Shown here one piece after another: positions 16,289 to 25,308 of a DNA stretch of 64,000 nucleotides (position 1 is its first letter; every line of letters begins with the position of its first letter). The stretch is from Thalassobacillus pellis (lineage in GTDB: Bacteria; Bacillota; Bacilli; Bacillales; Halobacillaceae): assembly GCF_016908295.1 (NCBI RefSeq), contig NZ_JAFBDO010000006.1:1-64000 (forward strand), in the 5' to 3' direction. A program made the position numbers and the translations under genes. The notes beneath the pieces were generated by a model that was not told the origin of the DNA, did not search any database, and saw only the letters and a list, made by a program, of their open reading frames with translations.

Positions 16289-17002
16289 ATGATTTTAAGT
16301 GAAAAGCAAGTGCGAGTGTTAGCAACGATCGATCGTTTTGGACTCTTAACCTCGACGCAATTGGTAGAGATGTTAAAAGGCGAAGTTTCCCATGTGACGA
16401 TTTATAATAGCAAAAAGAAACTGGCCGATCTTGGTTTTTTACACGAAGAGAAGATTGGCTATCGGTTAATTCTTTCGATTCGTCCTAGTGGGGTGGATTA
16501 TTTGGGCAGCACCTTAACGGCGTTTACAAAGATTAATTATGGAACGATGCGGCACCAACTATTGATGAATGATGCGATTCTGGCGTTAAAGGCGTTAGCA
16601 GAACAACGGGGACAATCGTTCGCCTTTCAGACAGAGCGGGAACTCCGCAGCGATTACCTGGATCTTTACTTCTCACCAACGGATCGCCGGAACCCGACGA
16701 AATTAAAGCGCGTGCCCGAGCGGATTCCTGATTTTGTGGTGGAGGAGCATGGCGAACGGATGGCGTACGAAGTGGAATTGACCCGGAAGTCTGCCAAACG
16801 CTACCTCGAGAAGATGACCCGGTACCGGGATGAAGTGTTGAACGGAACGTATCAGTCGGTCCGTTACCTTTGTGAATCGGACAAGCTGTTGGATGTCGTT
16901 CGTACCTATGCGAAACAGGCGGGGATGGAGGCATCGATGTTGCAGCTGGATTTGTTGAGGAGGTTGTTTGCGCTTGGCGAAAACCAACGAGGAAGTCAGT
17001 AA
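16289..17002 (+). CDS. Replication-relaxation (Replic_Relax) family protein, candidate relaxase
   Basis: About 237 residues. An N-terminal winged helix (SEKQVRVLATIDRFGLLTST...TIYNSKKKLADLGFL) is followed by a region with IPDFVVEEHGERMAYEVELTRKS. The D...E-x-E-x-x-K spacing resembles a nuclease-like core. This is the layout of the Replic_Relax family, found next to coupling-protein genes in conjugative elements. It is first in the transfer operon and just downstream of the candidate oriT. Relaxase activity is inferred from position and family name. ATG 16289 is chosen for its AGAAGGGGG site; longer in-frame starts lack one. Confidence 0.7.
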   Translation: MILSEKQVRVLATIDRFGLLTSTQLVEMLKGEVSHVTIYNSKKKLADLGFLHEEKIGYRLILSIRPSGVDYLGSTLTAFTKINYGTMRHQLLMNDAILALKALAEQRGQSFAFQTERELRSDYLDLYFSPTDRRNPTKLKRVPERIPDFVVEEHGERMAYEVELTRKSAKRYLEKMTRYRDEVLNGTYQSVRYLCESDKLLDVVRTYAKQAGMEASMLQLDLLRRLFALGENQRGSQ

Positions 17003-18857
17003 AGAATTAGCTTTCGGGATAGGGATCCTGCTTGGTGCCTTTTTATTTTTCCCGTTGGTGGTGTTTAGTCTTCCGTTTTATCTGTTTTCCCGTATGATTC
17101 GTTTGCCTCGTTGGTATAGGTTGGTGCCCTTGGTGGGGGCAGGGATGTTTGTGGGCTTATTGTTCCTCGCCCCGATGCGTTATTTCGCTTTCTATACGGT
17201 ACTGCCGATTTCTTTGAACGGCTTGGATGCTGTTTTCGGTAACGTGCCTCCCTGGTCCGCCTATGCTTTGGGGATGTATGTTTCGGGTGGTATCGGTGTT
17301 GCCTTTGTTTGGGGGAAGCTGACCGATTACGTTCGTTCCAAACGGGTGCTTTCCTTCGAAGAAAAACGGGAGCAGGAAAAGCAATCGAAACGTTATGCTG
17401 CCGTACATGCGCGTCGGTTTCGATTGAATGCCAAAGCCCAGGCACGCTGGCGGGAAGCAGCTTCTCCGGACCCGCTTTTATTAGGGATTACGGAGGCGGG
17501 GAAACCTTATGCGATGGACTTTTCCGAGATCAATCAGCATATGTTCGTGCCGGCGACGACGGGCGGCGGGAAAACGGTGTTGTTGTTGAGTTATATCGAG
17601 TATGCGTTGCGGCACGATTACCCGTTTATTTACATCGATGGGAAGGGTTCTGCGGAAAGCATGAACGATGTGCAAACCTTGTGTACGCGTTATGGGAAAA
17701 AGCTTCGCGTGTTTTCTGATCAGGGGACGGTGACGTATAACCCCTTGAAATATGGCAATGCGACGGTGATCAAGGATAAGCTCGAGCAGTTGATTGCGAC
17801 CGAGAGTAAATATTACTCGGAACTTTCCCTGTCGTTGGTGCAAGCGATCATTCAATTCATCGATGATTACGGCTTTTCCCGGGATTTATGGACGTTTGCT
17901 ACGTATCTTGATCCAGCGGCCATTAAGAAGGTGTTGAATCAGGATACCATCGTCGTGGAGAGGGAGGCGCAACCGGAGACTTCCCCGGAAGCGGAGTTTG
18001 GATCGTTTTTGGATCCGGCGCCTGTCGCAGCTTCGAAAGAAACGAGGACCAAACAAAAACGGACCGTTCGAAGCGAACGAGCGGAAAAGCATTACGAGCG
18101 GTTTTTCCGCCGTTATGCGCAGGAAGAAGACGGCGAGTTGTACTTGTTTGCGAATGCTTCTTCTGTCCGGACTCAGATTTATTTGCTCTTGGATAGCGAA
18201 TTGGGCGAGTTGTTTCGGGAGGCGGAGGAGGATGTCGACCTGATCCGTGTCAGCGAGGAAAAGCAGGCTCTTTTCGTCAGTTTTGACGGGCTGATCTATG
18301 ATACGTTTATCCAAGTGATTGCCCGTTTTTTGATTTTAGACATTAACTACCTGGTTTCCTACCGAAATCGGAACCAGCTGAAAGATGCCCCGTTGTTAGC
18401 GATTTATGATGAGTTTTCCGTCTATGCCAATGATAAAATCGTCGATACCGTCAATAAGTCGAGGTCCGGCGGTTTTCATTGTATCATTGCCACGCAAACC
18501 CTTGCCGACTTAGAAAAAGTGAGTCCGGTGCTAGCCAAACAGATCATTGGCAACACCAATACGTATGCGATCGGTCAGACGAATCATCCCGAGGAAGTGG
18601 AAGCCTGGGCCAACCTGTTCGGCACGTACAAAGATCAGGATTTGACCGTCAAAACCGAAGCCCAACCCGGCCGGCTTCAACGGGTGGACCTGAAAGCTCC
18701 CGAAGGTACGTCCCGCCCGGTGCATAAGTTCAAGGTCCCCCCGGATGATATCCGCGCGCTGCGTACCGGCCAATTTGTGTTTTTGCGAAAGGCGGCCACC
18801 AGTGCCCCTGAACCCGCCGTCGTCTATGTTCGTCATCCGTTACATTCGTCGTCGTAA
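16968..18857 (+). CDS. VirD4/TraG-type coupling ATPase
   Basis: About 629 residues. Three hydrophobic segments occur near residues 14-39, 53-72 and 96-117. Walker A is ATTGGGKT (196-203) and Walker B is LLAIYDEFS (about 475). A later FHCIIATQTLADLEKVSP segment and NTNTYAIGQTN match the TraG/VirD4 C-terminal motor. A polar, charged insertion sits around residues 325-370. It would bring the relaxase-DNA complex to the membrane channel. The TTG start is preceded by TGAGGAGGT and overlaps the upstream gene by 35 bp, so translation is probably coupled. Confidence 0.95.
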   Translation: MRLAKTNEEVSKELAFGIGILLGAFLFFPLVVFSLPFYLFSRMIRLPRWYRLVPLVGAGMFVGLLFLAPMRYFAFYTVLPISLNGLDAVFGNVPPWSAYALGMYVSGGIGVAFVWGKLTDYVRSKRVLSFEEKREQEKQSKRYAAVHARRFRLNAKAQARWREAASPDPLLLGITEAGKPYAMDFSEINQHMFVPATTGGGKTVLLLSYIEYALRHDYPFIYIDGKGSAESMNDVQTLCTRYGKKLRVFSDQGTVTYNPLKYGNATVIKDKLEQLIATESKYYSELSLSLVQAIIQFIDDYGFSRDLWTFATYLDPAAIKKVLNQDTIVVEREAQPETSPEAEFGSFLDPAPVAASKETRTKQKRTVRSERAEKHYERFFRRYAQEEDGELYLFANASSVRTQIYLLLDSELGELFREAEEDVDLIRVSEEKQALFVSFDGLIYDTFIQVIARFLILDINYLVSYRNRNQLKDAPLLAIYDEFSVYANDKIVDTVNKSRSGGFHCIIATQTLADLEKVSPVLAKQIIGNTNTYAIGQTNHPEEVEAWANLFGTYKDQDLTVKTEAQPGRLQRVDLKAPEGTSRPVHKFKVPPDDIRALRTGQFVFLRKAATSAPEPAVVYVRHPLHSSS

Positions 18858-18894
18858 CCTTCATGTCTAAGCCAGGATTAAGGAGGGAGTCGTC

Positions 18895-19857
18895 GTGAAA
18901 CGTGCTTTTTCGGTTTTCCGGAAGCAGCGAACCACCTCATCGCCCGAACCGACCCGACATCTTCGCTTCTCCAGAAGAACCGCCTCAAAAACCGCTAGTC
19001 TCTTATTTTTTTCCGTGATGAGTTTATCGCTTCTGTTCAATGTGATTTTCTTCAGCAAATATCAAACCATTCGCCACAGCGTACAAGCGCAACAAACCTC
19101 CCTCCAAGAACAACTCCAGGAAACCCAAGAAACCGATGCCTTCGCCTCTCATGCGGCTGTTATCTACACCGAAAATTTTCTGACCACGTATATCACCATC
19201 CCTGCCGATGAACAAGGGCGGAAGAAACGGTTGGAAAACCTCCAGACCTTTTATGCCCAAGGGTTTGATGTTTCTCGCCTGGGAGCGGTGGAGACCTTCT
19301 CCGGCAGCCGGGAGCTTCAGTCCCTGCGCTATCTCGAAACGGTTCCCACCTCGGCTACGACTGCCGATCTTCACTTTTTGGTGACCTCTACGATTACCGA
19401 TGCCTCGACGGAAGAAGCAAAAGAAAACTCCCTTGAAAAGGAAGAAGAAATCGTCGTATCGCTTGCTACGGACGGTTCCGGGTATGCCGTGACCAAACCG
19501 CCGCGGTTAACGAAAAGTGACTTGCAAGGGGAGGTGAAGCTTCCCGATCCGGCCGTGGAAGGAGAAGCCGTGTCCACCACGGAGCGCAAACAGCTGACGG
19601 CGTTTCTCGAGAAATTCTTTACTTCCTACGGGGTGAGTGACGAAACGATGCCGTTCATGGCAGCGGTGGAGAAGGGGCTGACCGGGCAGGTATTCGAAAG
19701 CCTGGTGCTTCGGCAATTGGGAAAGAAAGACGGCGTCCTCACGACGGTCGTGGATGTCACGTACCGGGAAGAAAACACGTCGTTAGCCAGTGTGTACACG
19801 TATGCATTGGTCGTCGAACCAGATGATGGCACATTTTTTATCACATCCATTCAATAA
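18895..19857 (+). CDS. TcpC-like conjugal transfer protein
   Basis: About 320 residues: a basic cytoplasmic start, one membrane helix at 34-53, a coiled-coil-like stretch, then a large extracytoplasmic region. Two segments look like repeated NTF2-like domains, one beginning TYENF-like at IYTENFLTTYI and one at FLEKFFTSYGVSDETM, each ending in strands. This matches TcpC/Orf13-type proteins of Gram-positive transfer systems, VirB8 analogues. GTG start with AAGGAGGG. It lies between the coupling protein and a TcpD-like gene, as in Tcp-type operons. Confidence 0.8.
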   Translation: MKRAFSVFRKQRTTSSPEPTRHLRFSRRTASKTASLLFFSVMSLSLLFNVIFFSKYQTIRHSVQAQQTSLQEQLQETQETDAFASHAAVIYTENFLTTYITIPADEQGRKKRLENLQTFYAQGFDVSRLGAVETFSGSRELQSLRYLETVPTSATTADLHFLVTSTITDASTEEAKENSLEKEEEIVVSLATDGSGYAVTKPPRLTKSDLQGEVKLPDPAVEGEAVSTTERKQLTAFLEKFFTSYGVSDETMPFMAAVEKGLTGQVFESLVLRQLGKKDGVLTTVVDVTYREENTSLASVYTYALVVEPDDGTFFITSIQ

Positions 19858-19870
19858 GGAGGAATCCGGG

Positions 19871-20092
19871 ATGAACATCAACTTGCAGGATATTACGACG
19901 AATTTGGTCTCACAGATTGGATTTTTGGTGCTTTTGATCATGGTGATTCGCGCCCTTGTCTCCTATACACGGGAAGACTGGGGGCAGTTCTGGTCCGGAC
20001 TTGCGCTCGGCATCTGTTGTCTGATCGTCGTCTTTTTTGGTCCGCAGTTTCAGGAGCTGGCACGGGCGATCGGCAATTCGGTCTTTCAATAA
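19871..20092 (+). CDS. Small TcpD-like membrane protein
   Basis: A 73-residue protein with two hydrophobic segments (IGFLVLLIMVIRALVSY and GLALGICCLIVVFFGP) separated by a short loop. The ATG at 19871 follows AAGGAGGAATCCGGG, 13 bp after the TcpC-like stop. Size, topology and gene order match TcpD of the pCW3 transfer system. A longer upstream frame overlaps the previous gene and has no ribosome site. The exact role is not known; it probably belongs to the membrane channel. Confidence 0.75.
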   Translation: MNINLQDITTNLVSQIGFLVLLIMVIRALVSYTREDWGQFWSGLALGICCLIVVFFGPQFQELARAIGNSVFQ

Positions 20093-20113
20093 GGACAGGG
20101 AAGGAGGAGGCAG

Positions 20114-20536
20114 GTGCGAATCCAAGGAGAAAACTTCACTCCGGAGTACAAGTACCCGATTAAAATTTACCGCATGGGCCAAGTAGAATTCGCCAATGGC
20201 CTGGAAATACGGAAAATGATGTTTGCGATTGTTTTGGCACTACTCATGGTGGTCTTGTTCTTTGTTTTTGGTGTGCAGGAAGAAGAGCGCCTGCTTCCGT
20301 TTATCTTTCACAACTGGCTGATTTTGCTTACCGTGATCCCTGCGGTCGTAACGTTTGTGACTTTCAACCTGCGTTATGACCATAAAGGCTTTTTCGCCTT
20401 TTGCCGGGACCGTCTCCGGTTCTACCGGACCCGAAACCAAGCGTACGAGCACTTTCTGGAAGTCCCCATGCGCACGTGGCAGCAGCCAATCCGTTATGAA
20501 GCCTATCATCGCAAGGAAGGGAGGAAGGACCCATGA
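20114..20536 (+). CDS. TcpE-like conjugal transfer membrane protein
   Basis: A 140-residue protein with two membrane helices (about 35-54 and 65-84) and a basic, aromatic C-terminus. The N-terminal part (YKYPIKIYRMGQVEFANGLEIRK) and the helix pair match the TcpE family. The GTG follows AAGGAGGAGG. Its last codons overlap the start of the VirB4 gene, suggesting translational coupling. It likely forms part of the membrane complex with TcpC and VirB4. Confidence 0.8.
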   Translation: MRIQGENFTPEYKYPIKIYRMGQVEFANGLEIRKMMFAIVLALLMVVLFFVFGVQEEERLLPFIFHNWLILLTVIPAVVTFVTFNLRYDHKGFFAFCRDRLRFYRTRNQAYEHFLEVPMRTWQQPIRYEAYHRKEGRKDP

Positions 20537-22974
20537 AGCCGATACTGGAGTTTCCCATCGCCCATCGTCACCGGAACCTCGTCTTTAATAAAGCGAAGCA
20601 GGTATGGGCGTTTTACCGGTTAAGCGGGGAGCATCTCCCGTTAAATAGTGATAGCGCTTTTGATCGTTACCTGGAACGAACGATCGCGTTCCTTTCCCAA
20701 GAGGCGTATGCCTATCATGTGATGATCCTTCCCAAGCGCTTTGATATGGACACGTTCACCCAAGTGATGAATCAACATATAGTCCAAGGGGAGTTTTCCG
20801 ATATTGGGAAAACGTATTTTGACCGGGCCAAGCACATTTTAGAACAGGAAGTGTGCCTTCATGAATACGAAGTGTTTCTCGGGGTGTATTTAAACAAGCA
20901 GGAGGAAGTGGTCACGACGGATGTGGGCGATTTCTTTCATAAGTTTATTCGGAGGGTGCGTGAGGATCTGGCGAAATTGGGGACCTTTGCTCCAGCTGTG
21001 GAAGAAGATGTGGCTTATTACGAAGAAATGGAGCAGGCCTTCCGCAACAAAGTAGCGTACCATAAACAGTTTCATCCATTGACCGAGGAAGAACTGGATA
21101 CCATTCTCTATTACCATTTCCATCGAACCAGGGATTTGGTGGATATTCCGGACAGTACCTATCGCCTGACCGAAGGGGTACTGACCCAGGATTATGGCAA
21201 ACTGCGTGTTGCCCATCAGGATTACACGGAATACTTCTCGTTCCTGCCGTTTTCGGCGATGCCGGTAACGATGGAGAATCACCGGTTTCTCCAGCAGCTC
21301 TTGGAAGCCGTCGATTTTCCCGTCGAGTGTCAAATTCGTTACCATTTTCAGGACCGGGCGGCGAATATCCGGCAAGTACGGAAATTGAAACGGCGTTTCT
21401 CCAATTTCGACCGGGAGATTCAGTCGACGGCCACGGCCGATGAAGATACGACGGTCGAAATGGCCTCGGAACGGTTGGAAGATCTGCTGGAGGATGTGAA
21501 GGCCGGGCATCGCCATCTGTTATTCATGACGTTTACGCTCGTGGTCGCGGATCGCTCCGAGTCTGTCCTGCAAGAAAAAATCGAAGCGTTGCAAAGCCTG
21601 TTTCAGCATACCGGTTTTGCGTTGGAGCAGCCCCTCGTGGATCAATTGACGTTGTTTTCCCAGGCCTTGCCTGGCAGTACGACGGATTACCGGTATTTTG
21701 AACAGGTGGTCGATGCGGCTTACCTGGCGCAATCCGGCCTGGATGTGTCCAATAAGGTGGGGAACCGGTATGGCATGGTACTTGGCAAGGTGGTTACCGG
21801 GAAAAGGTTAGCCCATGTGGCGCAGGCGCGGGACATCAACCATAATATCGTGGTGTTTAACCCTTCCTTAACGAAAAAGTCGCTGCAGGGAGCTTCCCAC
21901 ACCAACGGGAATATATTGATCACCGGACCTTCCGGCAGCGGAAAATCCATGCTGGTAAAGAACTTTTTCACGTGGAGTACGTTTTTTGGTACCAAGGTGC
22001 TGTATGTCGATCCGAAAAATGAATTCCAGAATTATTACCGGGAGGCGTTACATACGTATGGGGATATCCCGGAATTCCATTCGTTGTATGAACGGATCAA
22101 CTTTGTGCATTTATCGGAAGACCGGGCGTATCACGGCGCACTGGATCCCCTCGTCTTTTTGGAAGGGGACCAGGCAATTCAGACCGCGATGATGATTTTA
22201 AATACACTCGCGGAAGTGCGGGGATCCCGGGATGAATCGGTCGTCATTTACGATTCGGTGATCGAAGAAGTGAACGCCTCCGCGTCGCCGACGTTGACCG
22301 GGGTGCTGGAACGCATTACGGCCAAAAATACCACGTTGGGCCGTTTTATAGCGAAATATAATTACGGACTGGGACGCATGCTGTTTGGCCATGCGGATGC
22401 GAAGGGACTGGATTTCCGCAAGCAGATCAATGTTCTCGGTTTGCAGGGATTGAAACTCGCCCAATCCGATAACATGAACGACGAGGAGCGCATCGGGTTG
22501 TGTTTGATGATGTCCATTTCGAAATACGTTCACACGTTCAGCACGAATCGGGAAGAAGAAGCGATGATTATCCTGGATGAAGCGTGGATTTTGAAACGGT
22601 CGACGAACGGGCAGGAGCTGATCGATGAAATGCTGCGGACGGGACGATCGTTGAAGACGGATATTGTCCTGGTGACGCAGGCGTACGACGATTTTAACGT
22701 TGACACGACGAAAGAACAAATCGGCGTGAAATTCGCCTTCCGTCCGAAGTCGGACGATGCAATCAAACCGATTCTACGGTTTTATGATATGGAAGAGAAT
22801 GCCCGCAACATCGAGGTCGTGAGCAATTTGAAACCAGGGATGTGTTTGTTTCAGGACCACCTGGGACGGAATCAGGCGATTGCGATTGATATTCTTTTCG
22901 AAGAATGGTTTGAAGCATTCAAAACCACGGAGAAAGCATCGGAGGCCGTGCATCTGGAAGAAACATATCTGTAG
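20533..22974 (+). CDS. VirB4-family transfer ATPase (TcpF-like)
   Basis: About 813 residues, the usual length for VirB4/TrbE. The N-terminal half is a divergent docking region. The C-terminal ATPase has Walker A ITGPSGSGKSML (about 459-470), Walker B MIILDEAW (about 677) and a VLVTQAYDD segment for sensor contact. It powers assembly and substrate transfer through the type IV secretion channel at the inner face of the membrane. The ATG overlaps the TcpE-like stop (ATGA). It is among the G+C-rich genes of the operon. Confidence 0.95.
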   Translation: MKPILEFPIAHRHRNLVFNKAKQVWAFYRLSGEHLPLNSDSAFDRYLERTIAFLSQEAYAYHVMILPKRFDMDTFTQVMNQHIVQGEFSDIGKTYFDRAKHILEQEVCLHEYEVFLGVYLNKQEEVVTTDVGDFFHKFIRRVREDLAKLGTFAPAVEEDVAYYEEMEQAFRNKVAYHKQFHPLTEEELDTILYYHFHRTRDLVDIPDSTYRLTEGVLTQDYGKLRVAHQDYTEYFSFLPFSAMPVTMENHRFLQQLLEAVDFPVECQIRYHFQDRAANIRQVRKLKRRFSNFDREIQSTATADEDTTVEMASERLEDLLEDVKAGHRHLLFMTFTLVVADRSESVLQEKIEALQSLFQHTGFALEQPLVDQLTLFSQALPGSTTDYRYFEQVVDAAYLAQSGLDVSNKVGNRYGMVLGKVVTGKRLAHVAQARDINHNIVVFNPSLTKKSLQGASHTNGNILITGPSGSGKSMLVKNFFTWSTFFGTKVLYVDPKNEFQNYYREALHTYGDIPEFHSLYERINFVHLSEDRAYHGALDPLVFLEGDQAIQTAMMILNTLAEVRGSRDESVVIYDSVIEEVNASASPTLTGVLERITAKNTTLGRFIAKYNYGLGRMLFGHADAKGLDFRKQINVLGLQGLKLAQSDNMNDEERIGLCLMMSISKYVHTFSTNREEEAMIILDEAWILKRSTNGQELIDEMLRTGRSLKTDIVLVTQAYDDFNVDTTKEQIGVKFAFRPKSDDAIKPILRFYDMEENARNIEVVSNLKPGMCLFQDHLGRNQAIAIDILFEEWFEAFKTTEKASEAVHLEETYL

Positions 22975-22985
22975 GGGGGATGAAA

Positions 22986-23327
22986 GTGAAGCGATTGCTA
23001 GTGGGTGGGTTACTAACCGTGATGTTAGTTAGTTGCTCCAATAACACTTACGGCTTGGATAAAGAAGATGTAGAAGCCTCCATTGCTGAAGAGGCTGTTA
23101 AACAAAAAGTGTTAGAAGATGGTGGATATAAAGAAAGTGATATAAAAATCACTAAAATATGCAAAGTCATGGACAGATCAGGTGAAGTAGAACTTGAAGA
23201 TGTTTACAGAGTATATTGGCAGACTACTGACAAAAAACATAGTGATAAATTTATTTTAGAAAAGTACCAAGCAGAGTATGGTAATAACAATTATGTAGAT
23301 ATTGAAAACAGTTGCAGAGAGTGGTGA
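22986..23327 (+). CDS. Small lipoprotein inserted in the transfer operon
   Basis: About 113 residues with a lipoprotein signal: KRLLVGGLLTVMLVSC, lipidation Cys at the end of LVSC. The mature part is acidic and Lys-rich with a Cys pair (KICK...NSCREW). I do not recognise it. Its codons are clearly A+T-richer than the VirB4 and VirB6 genes on either side, so it looks like a later insertion. A role as an entry-exclusion or surface protein is only a positional guess. The GTG at 22986 has better spacing from GGGGGG than the ATG at 22980. Confidence 0.7.
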   Translation: MKRLLVGGLLTVMLVSCSNNTYGLDKEDVEASIAEEAVKQKVLEDGGYKESDIKITKICKVMDRSGEVELEDVYRVYWQTTDKKHSDKFILEKYQAEYGNNNYVDIENSCREW

Positions 23328-23349
23328 GTTAGAGAGGAGGTAGACGTTC

Positions 23350-25308
23350 GTGAAGTTTAAGCTTTTACTATTTTTCATTTTGCTAAGTGTTCTAATCTTA
23401 CCGGATCTCACTGTGTCTGCACATAACCATGATGGGAAAAGAAAATCAAAGGTATACGAGGAATCACGGTACGAATTAATGACCTATGCCGAAGACTCAT
23501 GGTGGAATGTAGCCGAGAAAACAGGGACAGCAACGGCGACAGCGATTAAAAACTTTTTCTGGATGACCAATCTTGTCTTGGCTCACATTGTCATGATGGT
23601 CGTTTACCAGCTCTTTTCGCTTGATATCGTTGAGATAACCAAGGAAACCGTCCAGAGCATTACCGCCAGCACGGCCGGCAGCCTGCTTTACCATTTTGGT
23701 CTGTTTGCCCTGACGATCGCTGCTTTCGGGATCGTTATCCGTGCCTATATCCAACAGAACTGGCAAGCCTTCTTGAAGCTTGTCGGACTTGTCCTTTTAA
23801 GTATGATCCTCCTTTCCTCCATTCAATCGGAAAACTTCAATTACATTGATTTTGCCCATCGAATCTCTACGTCGTTGGAGAATGCCATCATGCAGACCAA
23901 TCCCTCTTTGAGTGCTGACGATGCCTTTACTTATCAAACCTTCGATGAAACCTCTGCTCAAAACGTCTCCATAGCGATTGAAAACAAAGTTTTTGAGGCT
24001 TTGATTTACCAACCCTATCTTCTCTTACAGTATGGAACGACCGATGAAGCAGCCATCCAAGCCGAAGACTCTGATCGTATCCACGCTTACCTAAAAGCTG
24101 ATCCAGCAACAGAAGAGGGAATGAAAAAGAGAGAAAAGATAGCGGAGTCTGAGTTTAAAAAGTATGGTAACACCCATATCTTTGCTGGAAATGCCTTCAA
24201 ACAAACGGGATATATCCTGGTGATGATCCTGTCCACTAGCATTCAGGGGATCGTGTTCTTTTCGATTGCGTTGATTCGTATCCTGTTGCAATTTGCATTC
24301 ATTGTGATGATGTTGATGGTGCCTTTCGTGTTGTTTGCCAGTTTGTTCCCGAGCTTTGAATCCTTGGTGGGGCGTTTTACGAAGGGGACATTTGTCTTGA
24401 TTTTGTTTAAAGGGCTTACCATGTTTTTTGTCTTGATCGCTACCAGTTTTATTACCCTCGGGTATGAGATGACGAATTCCTCCGATGATTTGTATTATCG
24501 CATCTTCATCCATATTATTTTCAGCATCACCATTATCTTTCTCTATGCTAAACGGCAGTTTGTGTTTTCGATGTTGGAAGGCGCCTCTCCGACCCTGCAG
24601 CAGATGGGTGCTGGTGAAGGAGTAGGACGAAGCAGTATTCAAAAAGGGAAAAGCCTGTGGGACAAGCGGCAGCGAAACAAGGCGTATAAAGGCTTGAACC
24701 AACGACAAAAACGTGACAGCAACGATGGGACCGTGGCAAGTTTTTATGCGGGTCCATCCCTACCGACGAACCGAAAGCGAAACCGAAAAGAAAGCAATCA
24801 CAAGCAAGGGCGTTCCTCCTTTCCACGGAAACAACAGGAGAAATTCCCGCAAGCAGTCCCTGCGCATCCCGAAGTGGCGGCAACGATGGAAAAGGAGTCT
24901 TCTTCTTCCTTACGAGCCGTTTCCCCTTCGGAAAAAGAAACGCCTACGAAAGCAGAAAACCAGCAGCAACTCGGAAGAGCCACCCATCCGGAAAACCAAT
25001 CCCAATCCCCAGATAACCAACCCAAGGATGAACGTACGAAACCTAAGGAAACCTCGGTTTCGCCCCTATGGGGATCATCGCCTGAAAAGTCGGCTTTAGA
25101 AAAACAAAAGCGTCCTTCTCCTACTTCCAAAGATAGCGATAGGGACACTACGAAAAGTCATGGAAGGGACCCTTATGCGTATCAAAAGGAAAAAAGAGAA
25201 AAGAAAAAACAGCAAACCGACGGACAGGACCCACGTATCCTTGGTAATCAAAGCGATGGATTATTCCATCGTACTGCACGCTTAAACAGAAAGGATCGCT
25301 CGCCATGA
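23350..25308 (+). CDS. VirB6/TrbL-like channel protein (CD3337/EF1877-type)
   Basis: About 652 residues. A signal-like start is followed by six or more hydrophobic segments up to about residue 400 (for example LFALTIAAFGIVIRAYI, FIVMMLMVPFVLFASL, MFFVLIATSFITL). A long hydrophilic tail from ~420 is rich in K, Q, S and P. This layout fits TcpH/VirB6-like inner-membrane channel proteins of Gram-positive conjugation systems. GTG start with GAGAGGAGGTAGAC. It overlaps the hydrolase gene that follows. Confidence 0.85.
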   Translation: MKFKLLLFFILLSVLILPDLTVSAHNHDGKRKSKVYEESRYELMTYAEDSWWNVAEKTGTATATAIKNFFWMTNLVLAHIVMMVVYQLFSLDIVEITKETVQSITASTAGSLLYHFGLFALTIAAFGIVIRAYIQQNWQAFLKLVGLVLLSMILLSSIQSENFNYIDFAHRISTSLENAIMQTNPSLSADDAFTYQTFDETSAQNVSIAIENKVFEALIYQPYLLLQYGTTDEAAIQAEDSDRIHAYLKADPATEEGMKKREKIAESEFKKYGNTHIFAGNAFKQTGYILVMILSTSIQGIVFFSIALIRILLQFAFIVMMLMVPFVLFASLFPSFESLVGRFTKGTFVLILFKGLTMFFVLIATSFITLGYEMTNSSDDLYYRIFIHIIFSITIIFLYAKRQFVFSMLEGASPTLQQMGAGEGVGRSSIQKGKSLWDKRQRNKAYKGLNQRQKRDSNDGTVASFYAGPSLPTNRKRNRKESNHKQGRSSFPRKQQEKFPQAVPAHPEVAATMEKESSSSLRAVSPSEKETPTKAENQQQLGRATHPENQSQSPDNQPKDERTKPKETSVSPLWGSSPEKSALEKQKRPSPTSKDSDRDTTKSHGRDPYAYQKEKREKKKQQTDGQDPRILGNQSDGLFHRTARLNRKDRSP

